From contig NW_004450324.1 of NCBI RefSeq assembly GCF_000321225.1, positions 728,622-792,621 of the forward strand: DNA of 64,000 nucleotides, given 5' to 3'. The position numbers and the translations under genes are program-made. This stretch comes from Odobenus rosmarus divergens. Lineage: Eukaryota > Chordata > Mammalia > Carnivora > Odobenidae. Under the pieces are notes generated by a model that saw only the letters and a list, made by a program, of their open reading frames with translations, ran no database searches and was not told where the DNA came from. Shown piece by piece: positions 10,936 to 20,999 of the stretch (position 1 is its first letter; the number at the start of each line of letters is the position of its first letter).

Positions 10936-12025
10936 GGTGTGCTTCTTAAGACCAGCTCATGAGTCAGTTGTACTTCGCTACTCAGAGAGCTTGGGGCTTT
11001 GAATGCTAGGCCACCTGAGAACTAGGGGTGCGCAGGGTTTGAGGGGGGAGGAATTCACAGCACATCCAACCCTGACAGGCCTGGTGGGGTAATGAATCTC
11101 AGAGAGGGTCCTTAGGTTCCCACCGGAACTCTGGGTGGACAGCCCCCTTAATTGCCTTTCAAAGTCAGTTTCTACCTCTTCTTTTCCCTCCTTACAATTC
11201 TAGGCCCTGAGCCAGGTCTCCCTTTTCAGATCTAATTGTGTTACAGAGCTCAGTGAGAGTACCCACTGCCGAGGGATCTCAGAGCTCCTCATGCTGAGCC
11301 GGATGGAAGAACAGTGAGGATGGTCGCAGCTGGAGAGGGTTTTGTTCCAAGCTGGAATTCCAGCTTCAGTGGGGTGTATTTGGATGCATTAACTCTGGGA
11401 CGGTGGCATGAGCCAACAGAAAGTGTGAATACAAGCATAAAAGGAAGCCAAGAGAACCTGCGCTTGGATTTGCTTGTAATATCCCGCTTTGGTATTTGTC
11501 TTGGGCATTAAGCTCAATATGAAATGGGTCTTGGGAATTTATGAGAATTGGTTTTCTGCTCAGCTTCATTTCTGGGTGTACTCCAGAAAGGAATGAGAAA
11601 GCCTGCTAGTGTCTTCGGGAAGTCCGCGTACTTCGGCCCTCCCGTCGCCCCTCCTGGTAGGCTCTCCCGGTGCCCAGTTCCGACCCTGCCTCCCTCTCCA
11701 GCCCAGGCAGCTGTTCGAAAGCTAGGCGGTGTGGGAGCCCCCGGGTGGCAGGCACTATTTACGGGACTGAAGCTGATGTTGCTCATTTCATCACATGAAG
11801 CAGAGACCACTTTATTAGCAGGCATGCACTACACTGCATAGTATAAGATCACAACCATAGCAGGGGTGTCCATAGAAAGCTGTCAGATCATACTGGTCAC
11901 CCATTTTTAGGGTTTCCCAGTAAGTTTTTTACTATTCGCTCGCTCGCTCACTCACCCTATGTTCTATCGGCACTCAGTTGCAGACAAAGGTTGATGCAGA
12001 GACCGTGGGTTTCAGGAAAATACGT
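10936..12025. other. Intergenic DNA just after LRP2
   Basis: Unique-looking DNA. The part at 11600-11760 is G/C-richer with several CpGs. Overlapping open frames of about 100 codons occur on both strands at 11514-11841 but resemble no protein I know. Confidence 0.5.
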
Positions 12026-12040
12026 GAGAGGAGAACTTTA

Positions 12041-12212
12041 CTTTTTTTTAAAGATTTTATTTATTTATTCATGAGAGACAGAGAGAGAGAGGCAGAGGGA
12101 GAAGCAGGCTCCCAAGGAGCAGGGAGCCTGACACGGGACTCGATCCCGGGACTCCAGGATCATGACCTGAGCCGAAGGCAGATGCTTAACCATCTGAGCC
12201 ACCCAGGCGCCC
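12041..12212 (-). mobile_element. CAN-SINE, ATTCATGAGAG subfamily
   Basis: It is a full-length element with the duplication gagaggagaacttta at 12026-12040 and 12213-12227. The middle has TTATTCATGAGAGACAGAG and ctcccaaggagcagggagcc, shared with the elements at 40851 and 44948. Confidence 0.95.
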
Positions 12213-12839
12213 GAGAGGAGAACTTTAAATTGAGAACTCAATCCATTAAGTTGTTTTTTCTCTGAAATGGGAAAAGACCATTATTTGACTTTTGAGGCGG
12301 CGTATCTCAGGGTGGCTCAAAGACTGTGAAGAACTAGGTAGGCTCTGGGGTGAGGGAGGGTTCTGAGGAGGCTGGTTGGAGATACACAGCTTTCGCAGGT
12401 GTCCTGGAAAGAGCCCTGGGCTGCAGCCTGGAGCCCTTGGCTGCCCTTGGCCCATCATCCTCTGTTCCTTCCCCCTGCACTCATCATGGTCACAAGCCAT
12501 ACGTCCTGATGGAGTACTATATAACCATGTATTTCCTCTTGGAAAGCACCCTTAAGAGCATAAAGCATAAAATTGCTTTCTTCACATCCGCGTTTTGCTT
12601 TGAAATAAACCAGCGTGTGTGCTGGGGAGAGAGGGAGAAACAGGATGGAGATACAGAAAGATTGGCCATGAGACAATACTTTTTGTACTTGTTGAACCTG
12701 GGCATTGGGTCCATGAGGTTTATCATACTATCGTCTCTGTTCCTGTGTATGTCTCAAACTTTCCTGAATGAGCTAGGAACTCAGATCCTTCAGCTGTACT
12801 TGCTGTCCTCTCCAAATAATACACATTCACGAATTGTCA

Positions 12840-13095
12840 CCATAGTATGCAGTGTTCTAGGCACCAGGGATGTGAATACCAATAACTTGTGGAACATCGA
12901 TGTGGCAGGTTGGGCTCTGAATACTTTTACGTGTTTTATCTCATTTCATCCTCATAACAATCCTATGAGGTAGATACTATTATGCCCATTTTTTAGATGA
13001 GGCAGAGAGTGGTTGAACACCTTTCCCAAAGTCACACAGCCAGTAAGTGCAGGGCTAGAAATCAAACGCAGCTCGGGCTCTAGAGCTTGTGTTCT
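12840..13095 (-). repeat. MIR element
   Basis: It contains cctatgaggtagatactat, cccattttttagatgaggc and aaagtcacacagccagtaag, the reverse complement of MIR. Confidence 0.75.
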
Positions 13096-13656
13096 TCACC
13101 AAGATGCTGCTGTGGCCACTTTTCTCCGGCGTCTGTGTTCATGCTGTGTCCATGATATTCTGGAATCAGTGATAAGAAACAAACAGGTCTCTAGAAACTA
13201 CTAGATGTCATCGAGTCCCACTTAGATGACAACATTGCCGGTCACTGAGTGCCGTCCCCGCTTCTGCTGACCAGAGAGACAAGGGGCACTGACGGCTGTT
13301 CCGTTGGTAACCAGTGTCCCCTAGTGATAACTGTTTGCCAGGAGGACAATTTCCCAACCAACGCTTTCATCACAGAGGCTGGGCCATCCTGCTGTCAACC
13401 TCAGCCCCAGAGGCTGCTTCTAGAAAACTGGGAGTCCGATGTGTAACGTGTAAAGAAGGTAGTCAGCCCACTGCCTGGCACAGAGTGAGCCCTCCATCCG
13501 TAGTAGCCATGCTTATGGTTGTTCACTGAGTGGAGGAGAGGGAAGAGGTTTTTCTTAAAAAGGAAATAAATTTTTAAAAGCTCGATGGGTGATTTTAATG
13601 TACAGCCAGCATTAGAACAACTGATCTAAATAGAAATGGCTGATCTTCAATTTTTA

Positions 13657-13848
13657 AATTTTTTTTATTTTAAAAGATACTTAGTGAGTGAGCAGGGGGA
13701 GGGGCAGAGAGAGAGAGAAAATCTCAAGCCGACTCCCCCCTCTGAACGCAGAGCCTCACAAGGGGCTCAATCTCAAAACCCTGAGACCATGACCTGAGCC
13801 GAAATCCACGGTTGGGCGCTTAACCGACTGAGCCACCCAGGTGCCCCT
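13657..13848 (-). mobile_element. CAN-SINE, diverged older copy
   Basis: The head reads ttaaccgactgagccaccc and then aggtgcccc. The body is diverged (ctcaagccgactccccc) and the tail is degraded, so it is older than most SINEs here. Confidence 0.85.
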
Positions 13849-14249
13849 AATTTTTTTTTTAATAAAGATGTTATGGGGTTTTTAAGATTTTATCTGAGCT
13901 TTTGGAAGAATTCACAATCTTGTCTGTAATGAGGCTGGAGTGGAGATGATAAAATTGGGGTCTCATTTTATTGTTATTTAGATGTAATAAGGTAATTAAT
14001 ACCCCTGGGCATGAAAGATGGGAAAACCAAGGCTGAGAAAGGTGAAGTGCATATTCAGGTCCAACGTTCAGAGCCACATTTCTTCTTCCAGCAAGGCAGG
14101 GGTAGGGCCTTCCACAAAATTCCCAGTGTCTAGCACCCAGACCTTTGCCGGATTGAAGAAAAGTTGATGTAGAAAGTTATTCTTTTATCCCTTTCCATGT
14201 TTCCAGACTTAGCTCCAAGAGACTTTTTCTTTCTTTTTTTTTTTTTTTA

Positions 14250-14450
14250 ATAGCCTGGGTGGCTCAGTTGTTAGGCGTCTGCCTTTGGCTCGGGTCATGA
14301 TCCCGGGGTTCTGGGATCGAGCCCCGCATTGGGCTCCCTGCTCAGCGGGGAACCTGCTTCTCCTTCTCCTACTCCCCCTGCTTGTGTTCCTGCTCTTGCT
14401 GTGTCTCTCTCTGTCAAATAAATGAATAAAATCTTTAAAAAAAATAAACA
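14250..14450 (+). mobile_element. CAN-SINE inserted in the T-rich tail of an opposite SINE
   Basis: It is a + element starting tagcctgggtggctcag and ending with an A-rich tail that runs into the T-rich tail of the minus SINE at 14456. The pair forms a tail-to-tail inverted repeat. Confidence 0.9.
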
Positions 14451-14455
14451 GACTT

Positions 14456-14600
14456 TATTTTTTTAAAAACATTTCATTTATTTGACAGCACAAGCAGGGG
14501 GAGCAGCAGAGGGAGTGGGAGAAGGAGAAGCAGGCTCCAGCAGGGAGCCCAATGCGGGGCTCGATCCCTGAGATTATGACCTGAGCCACCCAAGAGCCCC
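14456..14600 (-). mobile_element. CAN-SINE, internally shortened, host of the inverted pair
   Basis: A minus element with aagcaggctccagcaggg and a shortened head. The duplication around the whole pair is ctccaagagacttttt near 14212 and ctccaagggactttt near 14600, so this copy went in first and the + copy later landed in its tail. Confidence 0.85.
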
Positions 14601-14837
14601 TCCAAGGGACTTTTCTTTCATTATGTTCTATTCGTTAGTTTTCCTTAGCCCTGCTGTGGCTGTGATTTCCTCAGGAGGCCTCTTAGGGACCAGGAAACAG
14701 GACACCAGAAAAGTCCTGAGCCTTCTTGACCAGAATGATACTTCTACCGCAAGTCAGGTAGGACGTGGTCTATTTCCAAGACTGCGATTGTGTATTTACT
14801 GTTTCTAGGTTTCCATGGTTTTATTTTGGGGCAACTT

Positions 14838-15037
14838 TTTTTTTTTTTTAAAGATTTTACCTATTTATTTGACAGAGAGAGACAGCGAGAGAGGGAACAC
14901 AAGCGGGGGGGGTGGGAGAGGGAGAAGCAGGCTTCCCACTGAGCAGGGAGCCCTATGCGGGACTCGATCCCAGGACCCTTGAGATCATGGCCCGAGCCGA
15001 AGGCAGACACTTAACCGACTAAGCCACCCAGGCGCTT
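14838..15037 (-). mobile_element. CAN-SINE
   Basis: A full-length minus element with the ACACAAGCGGGG middle. Imperfect duplication: attttggggcaactt at 14823-14837 and atttttaggcaactt at 15038-15052. Confidence 0.92.
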
Positions 15038-15309
15038 ATTTTTAGGCAACTTCTAAAAATAAAGCATTTTAGAGCGATACTTCAGTTTTTTTAAGGTAAG
15101 CCACCTCGAGTTCTTGGCACAGAGCTTTGCTGCCATTTTCTGAATCTTAAAAGCAACCAAACGCATTCGGTGGAGGGCAGTGGAGACTTTATTTGCAACA
15201 GAAACTCACATTATGAAGATAGCACTTGGGCTTTGTGTATGTGCAGGGGGGGGGCGGGGGTTGTCAGTTTATCTGTCTTTGACCATTGTCAAGGGCCTCA
15301 CGTATACGG

Positions 15310-15480
15310 CTGACACAGACCTCAGGCATACTGGAGGGACCGAAGCTCTAATTGGCCATGTGACCGTGGGTAAGTCTTTTCACCTTCCAGCTGATTAGTA
15401 GCTTTCTCTGGAAAGTGGAGGGGTTGGACACAGTTTTCTAAGTTCTCCTCTAGCTTTCAAGTGCCATGGTTTCAATGATT
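15310..15480 (+). repeat. MIR element
   Basis: It contains catgtgaccgtgggtaagtc and a degraded 3' part with tagctttctctggaaagtgg, in + orientation. Confidence 0.5.
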
Positions 15481-16397
15481 TATCTGTCCTGAGCCTTCAT
15501 GTGGAGTTGGGTTCATTTCAAACTCACTGCAGCTGTTCAGCTAAGTTCTAAGCTTGTTACAGCAACTTCAAAGAAGGCAGATTCAATAACAGCATCTTAA
15601 TTTTTACCCTCAAATCCTGTCTCTCTCTCTAGTTGAGCTACCAAAGAGATTCATAATGGAATCCCACCCCCCTTTTTTTTAAGTATCTGAAAGCCTGCCT
15701 GTCAATTTCAGAGCTGGAAGTTGCCATGAGGGGTTCCTTTCTGCAGGAAACTCTGCGATCGTTTATGCATCCAAAGCTGTGGGGGCCTTTCATGGGACCC
15801 CGGGCCCATGCCGAGTTTCCTAAGGCACGTGAAGGGACCCTAGCCAGAGTGAGGCTGCTGGTGGAGCAGGCAGGCACCTGTGAAGAACCAATAGTATCCT
15901 GCTGACTTCTGAGGAGATTCGGGGTCCATGGGTGGTCTCTGGATTAAAGAACAGGTGAACCTAGGAATACAATAAATTAATCATGTGGTTTCTGTTCTTT
16001 GAAAGTCAAACTTGAATTTATTTTTTAGTTGTGGTAAAATACACACGACAAAATTTTAAACTTGAATTTGTAATCATCAACCTGGTATGTGGGGCCTTGT
16101 TTTTGTTTTCCAAGATGGCCTTAGAAGGCTGTCTATAATGTCTGAAAATCACTGAGTCATGACATTTCCTTCTACAATTCTGTGTCAGAACCCATGAAGA
16201 GAGACGGGGCTTAGCCCAGTTCAGCCCAGGAGGAAATGATTTAGTCAGCTATGATGGCCACGTGGGTTACCTCTCAGAGTGGGTGGAGCTGTGGTGTTTA
16301 TAGAGTATAAAGCCACCAATGTTAATAACTTAGGCAAATGGCCATGAAGCTGTGGTGTAGGAGTCAGCTTTGGCATCTCGGAAAGTAAGAGTTGGAG

Positions 16398-16596
16398 GGG
16401 CGCCTGGGTGGCTCAGTCGTTAAGCGTCTGCCTTCGGCTCAGGTCATGATCCCAGGGTCCTGGGATCGAGCCCCACATGGGGCTCCCTGCTCCGCGGGAA
16501 GCCTGCTTCTCCCTCTCCCTCTGCCCCTGCTTGTGTTCCCTCTCACACTGTCTCTCTCTCTGTCAGATAAATAAATAAAATCTCAAAAAAAAAAAA
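16398..16596 (+). mobile_element. CAN-SINE
   Basis: It starts ggggcgcctgggtggctcag and is full length with an A tail. The duplication agagttggag is at 16388-16397 and 16598-16607. Confidence 0.95.
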
Positions 16597-16609
16597 TAGA
16601 GTTGGAGCC

Positions 16610-16765
16610 ATGACTCTTTCCCTAACTAGCTTGTGCAAGCTATTGAGCTTCACTGAACTTCAGTTTCTTACCTAAAACAAACAAACAAACAAAAACCATG
16701 GAGATGATAAACTCCACAGGACTCTCATGAGGCTAATATTGACCATTCACTCAACAAATGCTGAA
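16610..16765 (+). repeat. MIR fragment
   Basis: It contains cttcactgaacttcagtttc, an inserted aaac repeat, then ggagatgataaactcc and catgaggctaat, in keeping with a + MIR. Confidence 0.45.
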
Positions 16766-16799
16766 CGAGCATCTACTAGGTTCCGGGGCATGATATCAA

Positions 16800-16930
16800 A
16801 TAGTAGCAGCTCACATTTACTGAGTGCTTTATGTAAAGTATCTCGCTTAATTCTCCTGAGAGCCTTATATGGGACTACGATTGTTACCATCTTACAGATC
16901 AGAAAACGGAGATAACAGACAGAAAGATGC
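16800..16930 (-). repeat. MIR element
   Basis: It contains gctcacatttactgagtgct, taattctcctgagagcc and catcttacagatcagaaaac, the reverse complement of MIR. Confidence 0.7.
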
Positions 16931-17049
16931 TTTGTAGATGAGAACATGATACAGCATGCTTTGGCACAAGCCCATGACCCAGGAAAAATATTCCTTTACT
17001 TCCCCTATTGGAATTGTGTGGATTCTTGCGACCTATACCGTCTAGCAAC

Positions 17050-17300
17050 AACAGCAGTAACAGCAGGTTTTCTATGTGCCAAGACTTCTTCTAAGTTCAT
17101 GCACTTTCCAAGCATGAGCTCATTCATTCCTCCCAACGACGTCGTGAAGTAGATTATTATTGTCGTCCCCATTTTATAGATGAGGAAAGCAAAGTCGGAA
17201 AGGATTAAATAACTTGCGCGAGGTCTTACAGCTACTAAGTGTTGGACCCAGGACACTAGATCAGTCTGGCCCCTCGGTCTGCACTCTGCACCGTTTTGCC
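17050..17300 (-). repeat. MIR element
   Basis: It contains tctatgtgccaagacttctt, gtccccattttatagatgag and cttacagctactaagtg, the reverse complement of MIR. It is the second MIR in the same orientation within 300 bases. Confidence 0.75.
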
Positions 17301-18084
17301 TCACTGAGTTCTAGCATAGGTTGGCAAGGAAATATCCCATCCTAACCCACTTAGACCTGATTCCTGTCCATCTCTGTTCCCTTACTAACAGCTGCCCAGT
17401 TCCCTAGCTCCTAGCCAAACTGCTTGTCCCAAGGAAGTCTTCAGGGACTTGGGTTCTACTGAGGGCAGAGAAATCAGTTCTGGCCCCTGTTCGTTACTAT
17501 CTTGCCTTCAGTTAGCACTAATGTGATTTAAGAAGAGCCCTTGGAGGAGAGGGCTTCAGTCACGTGAGGGAACTCCTGTGCTGGACCGTCTCTTGCGGCG
17601 CTCCTTCCCCAGTTGGCTGCGGGCTTCTCTCCCTGTGAAAGGCCAGGCCAGCCCTGACTAGCTGTGCCAACCAGCATTAACCCTTTCCTCCTGCAAGTCA
17701 TTAGCGTTTAAATATGTAATGAACCAATGCCTTGGTTTATTCTGTGGAGGACAGGCTGAATATTCATGGGTTGACTTCTTCTGTGTCCCACCATGCAAGG
17801 TGGTTGTTCCCGGGAAACAAAGACACAGGAAAATGTGAAAGGCAGCTGCGGTGATTTTTCTGAGCTCTGCCTCCAAATGTATGGTGGAGTCAAACAGCTC
17901 AGACACCTAACCCTAGACTAAAAATTCTATCTGAAATTTCCTGGTGGGTCTCTCTCTAATCAAATGGGATGCACAGTCCTTTCCTGTACTCTCACGGACC
18001 CTCCTGGCTTGCCTTCATTCTGGTCTTGCTGCAGTAAGACTACAGTATAATTTATTATAATCAGTCCTTTCTGCATCTCCTCCT

Positions 18085-18200
18085 ACCCTGTGTGAATGTC
18101 TTAGGGACGACGGCTAGCTTTCACTCCATCCATAGCCCCTCACATTGAACCTGGCACTTAATAGGTACTCAATAAATGTCAGCTAAGTAAATAAATGAAA
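18085..18200 (+). repeat. L2/MIR-type 3' fragment
   Basis: It contains gaacctggcacttaatagg, then tactcaataaatgtcagc, shared by L2 and MIR 3' ends. Confidence 0.5.
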
Positions 18201-18659
18201 AAAGTTAAAGGCTAAAGTCAGAAAGAAATCTGCTGAATGCTGCACCCCAAGTGAAAGATGAATGATCTCATGAGTGCATATTTATCCCGCCTACCTCATA
18301 GGTTGTTTTAGAGGAGTTAACGCTTATGAGGTCACTCTGGTCACGATAAGGGGCCATTTAAATTTAAATCTTGGCTTTTTTCTTCTAATCTCCCGATAAA
18401 GGTCAAATGTTGTTTAAAGACATCTGAGGAGTTCACCTCCTGCGCTGACAGGCAGATTACTGAGAGGAAACAGGCTGTTACAAGTTCACCTGAGGTAGGG
18501 AAAGAAGCTCCGCTCCCCCCCCCCCCCCCCCGGTCTCTTGATCCTGAAAACCTGATAATGCTCTCCGACAGAGCAGGATGTAGAGGACCACTCACGAAAC
18601 CGCCCTGGGTTTCTGGACTTTTGAGACAAGGCTTGGTAGGAACTTGGGTCCATAGCTGG

Positions 18660-18910
18660 TGCCGAGGAGCAGTTAGCCTATGCTCTTCTGTACATAGTTT
18701 CTATACATAGTATCCCATTTAAAGAGTTTAAAACCTGAGGGAGGTACTATTACTAACATCCTCGTTTTCTGGAGGAGGAAAATAGAATTAAAATAGGCTG
18801 CTCAAAAAAAAAAAGGCTGCTCAAAACTACACAACGAATAAGTAGCAGAGCCAGGCTTTGAACCAGGAGGCTTCAGTCCAGAGCCACATCTCTATAACCA
18901 CGGTCAGCAT
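18660..18910 (-). repeat. MIR element with small internal duplication
   Basis: It contains gggaggtactattactaac, aaactacacaacgaataagt and agagccaggctttgaaccag. The phrase ggctgctcaaaa is repeated either side of an A run (18797-18827). Confidence 0.65.
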
Positions 18911-19089
18911 TGGCTTCTGGGCCCGGTCTGTGATTTGAGACATGATGTAATGGAAAGATCTCTGTTCTAGGCAGGAGAAGACTTAGGTCTTGGTCAGGTT
19001 GGCCAGAAATTAGCAATGTGGTCAAGTTGCCTGTTTTTTGTATATCTTAAATGGGGGATTGAAGATCAGTTTTTTAAAAATCTTTCATA

Positions 19090-19267
19090 GGGGCGCCTGG
19101 GTGGCTCAGTTGTTAAGCGTCTGCCTTCGGCTCAGGTCATGATCCCAGGGTCCTGGGACGGAGCCCCACATCGGGCTCCCTGCTCAGAGGGGAGCCTGCT
19201 TCTCCCTCTGCTTGTGCTCTCTCTATGTCAAAAAAATAAATAAAATCTTTTAAAAAATTAAAAAAAT
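19090..19267 (+). mobile_element. CAN-SINE
   Basis: It starts ggggcgcctgggtggctcag and is shortened in the pyrimidine-rich part. The duplication aaaatctttcata is at 19077-19089 and 19268-19280. Confidence 0.95.
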
Positions 19268-20072
19268 AAAATCTTTCATAAAGGAAGACCCTCTTTTATT
19301 AATTCCATGAGACTCATTCTTTGAAAAGTATCACTTATCAAAAGAATTATATTTTACTAACAATTACTTTGCGTTCTAGTTTTAATTAATTAAGTCACAT
19401 CAGAGTTATCAGTTTCAGCGAGGTCCCATCCGTCCCACTTTACCTAGCTTCTACCCTCTGTTTTTCTGTGTCATGTCACCATCTATTTTTGTTTCTTAGT
19501 CCTGGCCACCGTATTTTATGTACTAAGTCTGTTTCCTAGTTTTGTCTCTCTCTTCCTCCAGAAGGTAAACTTCTGTGTGGGCCAGCAATTCATTTGCTAA
19601 TTTACCTCTGGTACCACCGGCTCCAGACAGGGTAACTCTCAAGGCCAAGTCACATAGCAAACTGTATTCATGGGGAAGACACTTCTGTGGTAGCAGAACT
19701 TCTCTAAAGATCCCAGTTGATGGCAAACCTATACCCCTTCTACTCAGTTAATGGACAGGTTGAAGGAGTTGAAGAAAAGACTCTCTTCGTCTATCTATAC
19801 ATCCATGAAAGATACTTGGATCCATCCCTTTTTGAAACTAAATATTAACATGAGACCTCAAGAATGTTCCGGAAAGCTATTCATGCAGCTATAAGGATGG
19901 GTGGGACAAAGGCAGGATGGGGCAAAGGGAGAAGATGAACTCTGATACAGTTGTCACGAAGGCCTCAGTCAACCCTATAGGATGCTCTGGAGCTGGGAAT
20001 AGTCCTTCTAAGTTGTCCCTAATTGAGGCTGGGACCAAGCCTTTGATTAGCCAGGCATTGGCACCAACCGCC

Positions 20073-20663
20073 TGGGCTAGTCTCTTCGGGCTGCTATAAC
20101 AATATGAGAGACCATACCACATCATACGGTGGTTTATAACCAATAGAAATTTATTTCTTGGGCGTCTGGGTGGCTCAGTTGGTTAAGTGACTGCCTTCGG
20201 CTCAGGTCATGATCCTGGAGTCCCTGGATCGAGTCCTGCATCGGGCTCCCTGCTCGGCAGGGAGTCTGCTTCTCCCTCTGACCCTAACCCCTCTCATGTC
20301 CTCTCTCTCATTCTCTCTCTCTCAAATAAATACATAAAATCTTAAAAAAGAAAAAGAAATTTATTTCTCACATTTCTGGAGGCTTGGAAGTCCAAGATCA
20401 AGGTGCTTAGAGTGTCAGTGTTTGGTGGGAATCTACTTCCTCTTTCTCAGACAGTTGGCTGTCTTCTAGCTGTGTCTTCATATGGCAGAAGGGATAAGGA
20501 AGTTCTCTGGGGCCTGTATTAGAAGGGCATTAATCTCATTCATGAAGGCTCCACACTCGTGACAGAATTACCTCCCAAAGACCATACCTCCAAATACCGT
20601 TACATTGGGGAATAGGTTTCCACACATATATCTCAGGGAACACAAACATTCATTCTATAACAC
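20073..20663 (-). mobile_element. MLT1-type LTR (MaLR), split by a SINE
   Basis: Starts near tcgggctgctataac. It contains aagtccaagatcaaggtgct, cctcccaaagaccatacctc and a near-terminal acaaacattcattctataac, matching the reverse complement of MLT1 LTRs. It is a solo LTR of an ancient retrovirus-like element; no coding part is seen. Confidence 0.75.
20159..20354 (+). mobile_element. CAN-SINE inserted in the MLT1 LTR
   Basis: It starts ggcgtctgggtggctcag. The duplication agaaatttatttct, itself LTR sequence, is at 20145-20158 and 20355-20368. Confidence 0.95.
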
Positions 20664-20999
20664 ACCCCATAACCTTGGGTGAAGCAGCGTGCTAGCTGAG
20701 GTCAAGTCCATCAAAGGGCATGGTTATGAGAACTTAGCAGCTGGGGGATGGGTACATCATAGGCCTCAAAGAAGGATCTGGAAGGTGTACCGGGTAAGTC
20801 TTTAACTTCCATCTGATGCGTTCACCATACCCTAGTATACCTGATTACCAGAATGGAATGGAACAGAAAAATTTGCTCAGCCAGCACTGTGTGGCATTTA
20901 GCAAAAGATGAATCAACCCAAATACAAAAATGGCCTGGCCTTCCACTTGCCAGATTTCTGGACAGAGCGGCCATCCCAAGTAAGCACTAGAGGAAGGTT

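Noticed and set aside
12350..12973. Longest uninterrupted frame of the window (207 codons, + strand).
   Set aside because: It runs into a reverse MIR (from about 12840), has no known motif or splice context and is overlapped by frames on the other strand. Most likely chance.
15638..15877. 79-codon minus-strand frame.
   Set aside because: No motif or relation to neighbouring genes seen.
18515..18531. Run of about 17 C.
   Set aside because: A simple homopolymer, possibly with assembly error; no structure inferred.
19889..20143. Minus-strand frame tested as a possible second exon of the decayed dehydrogenase.
   Set aside because: The GANAWLIKGL stretch does not match NNAG in context, and half the frame is MLT1 LTR.
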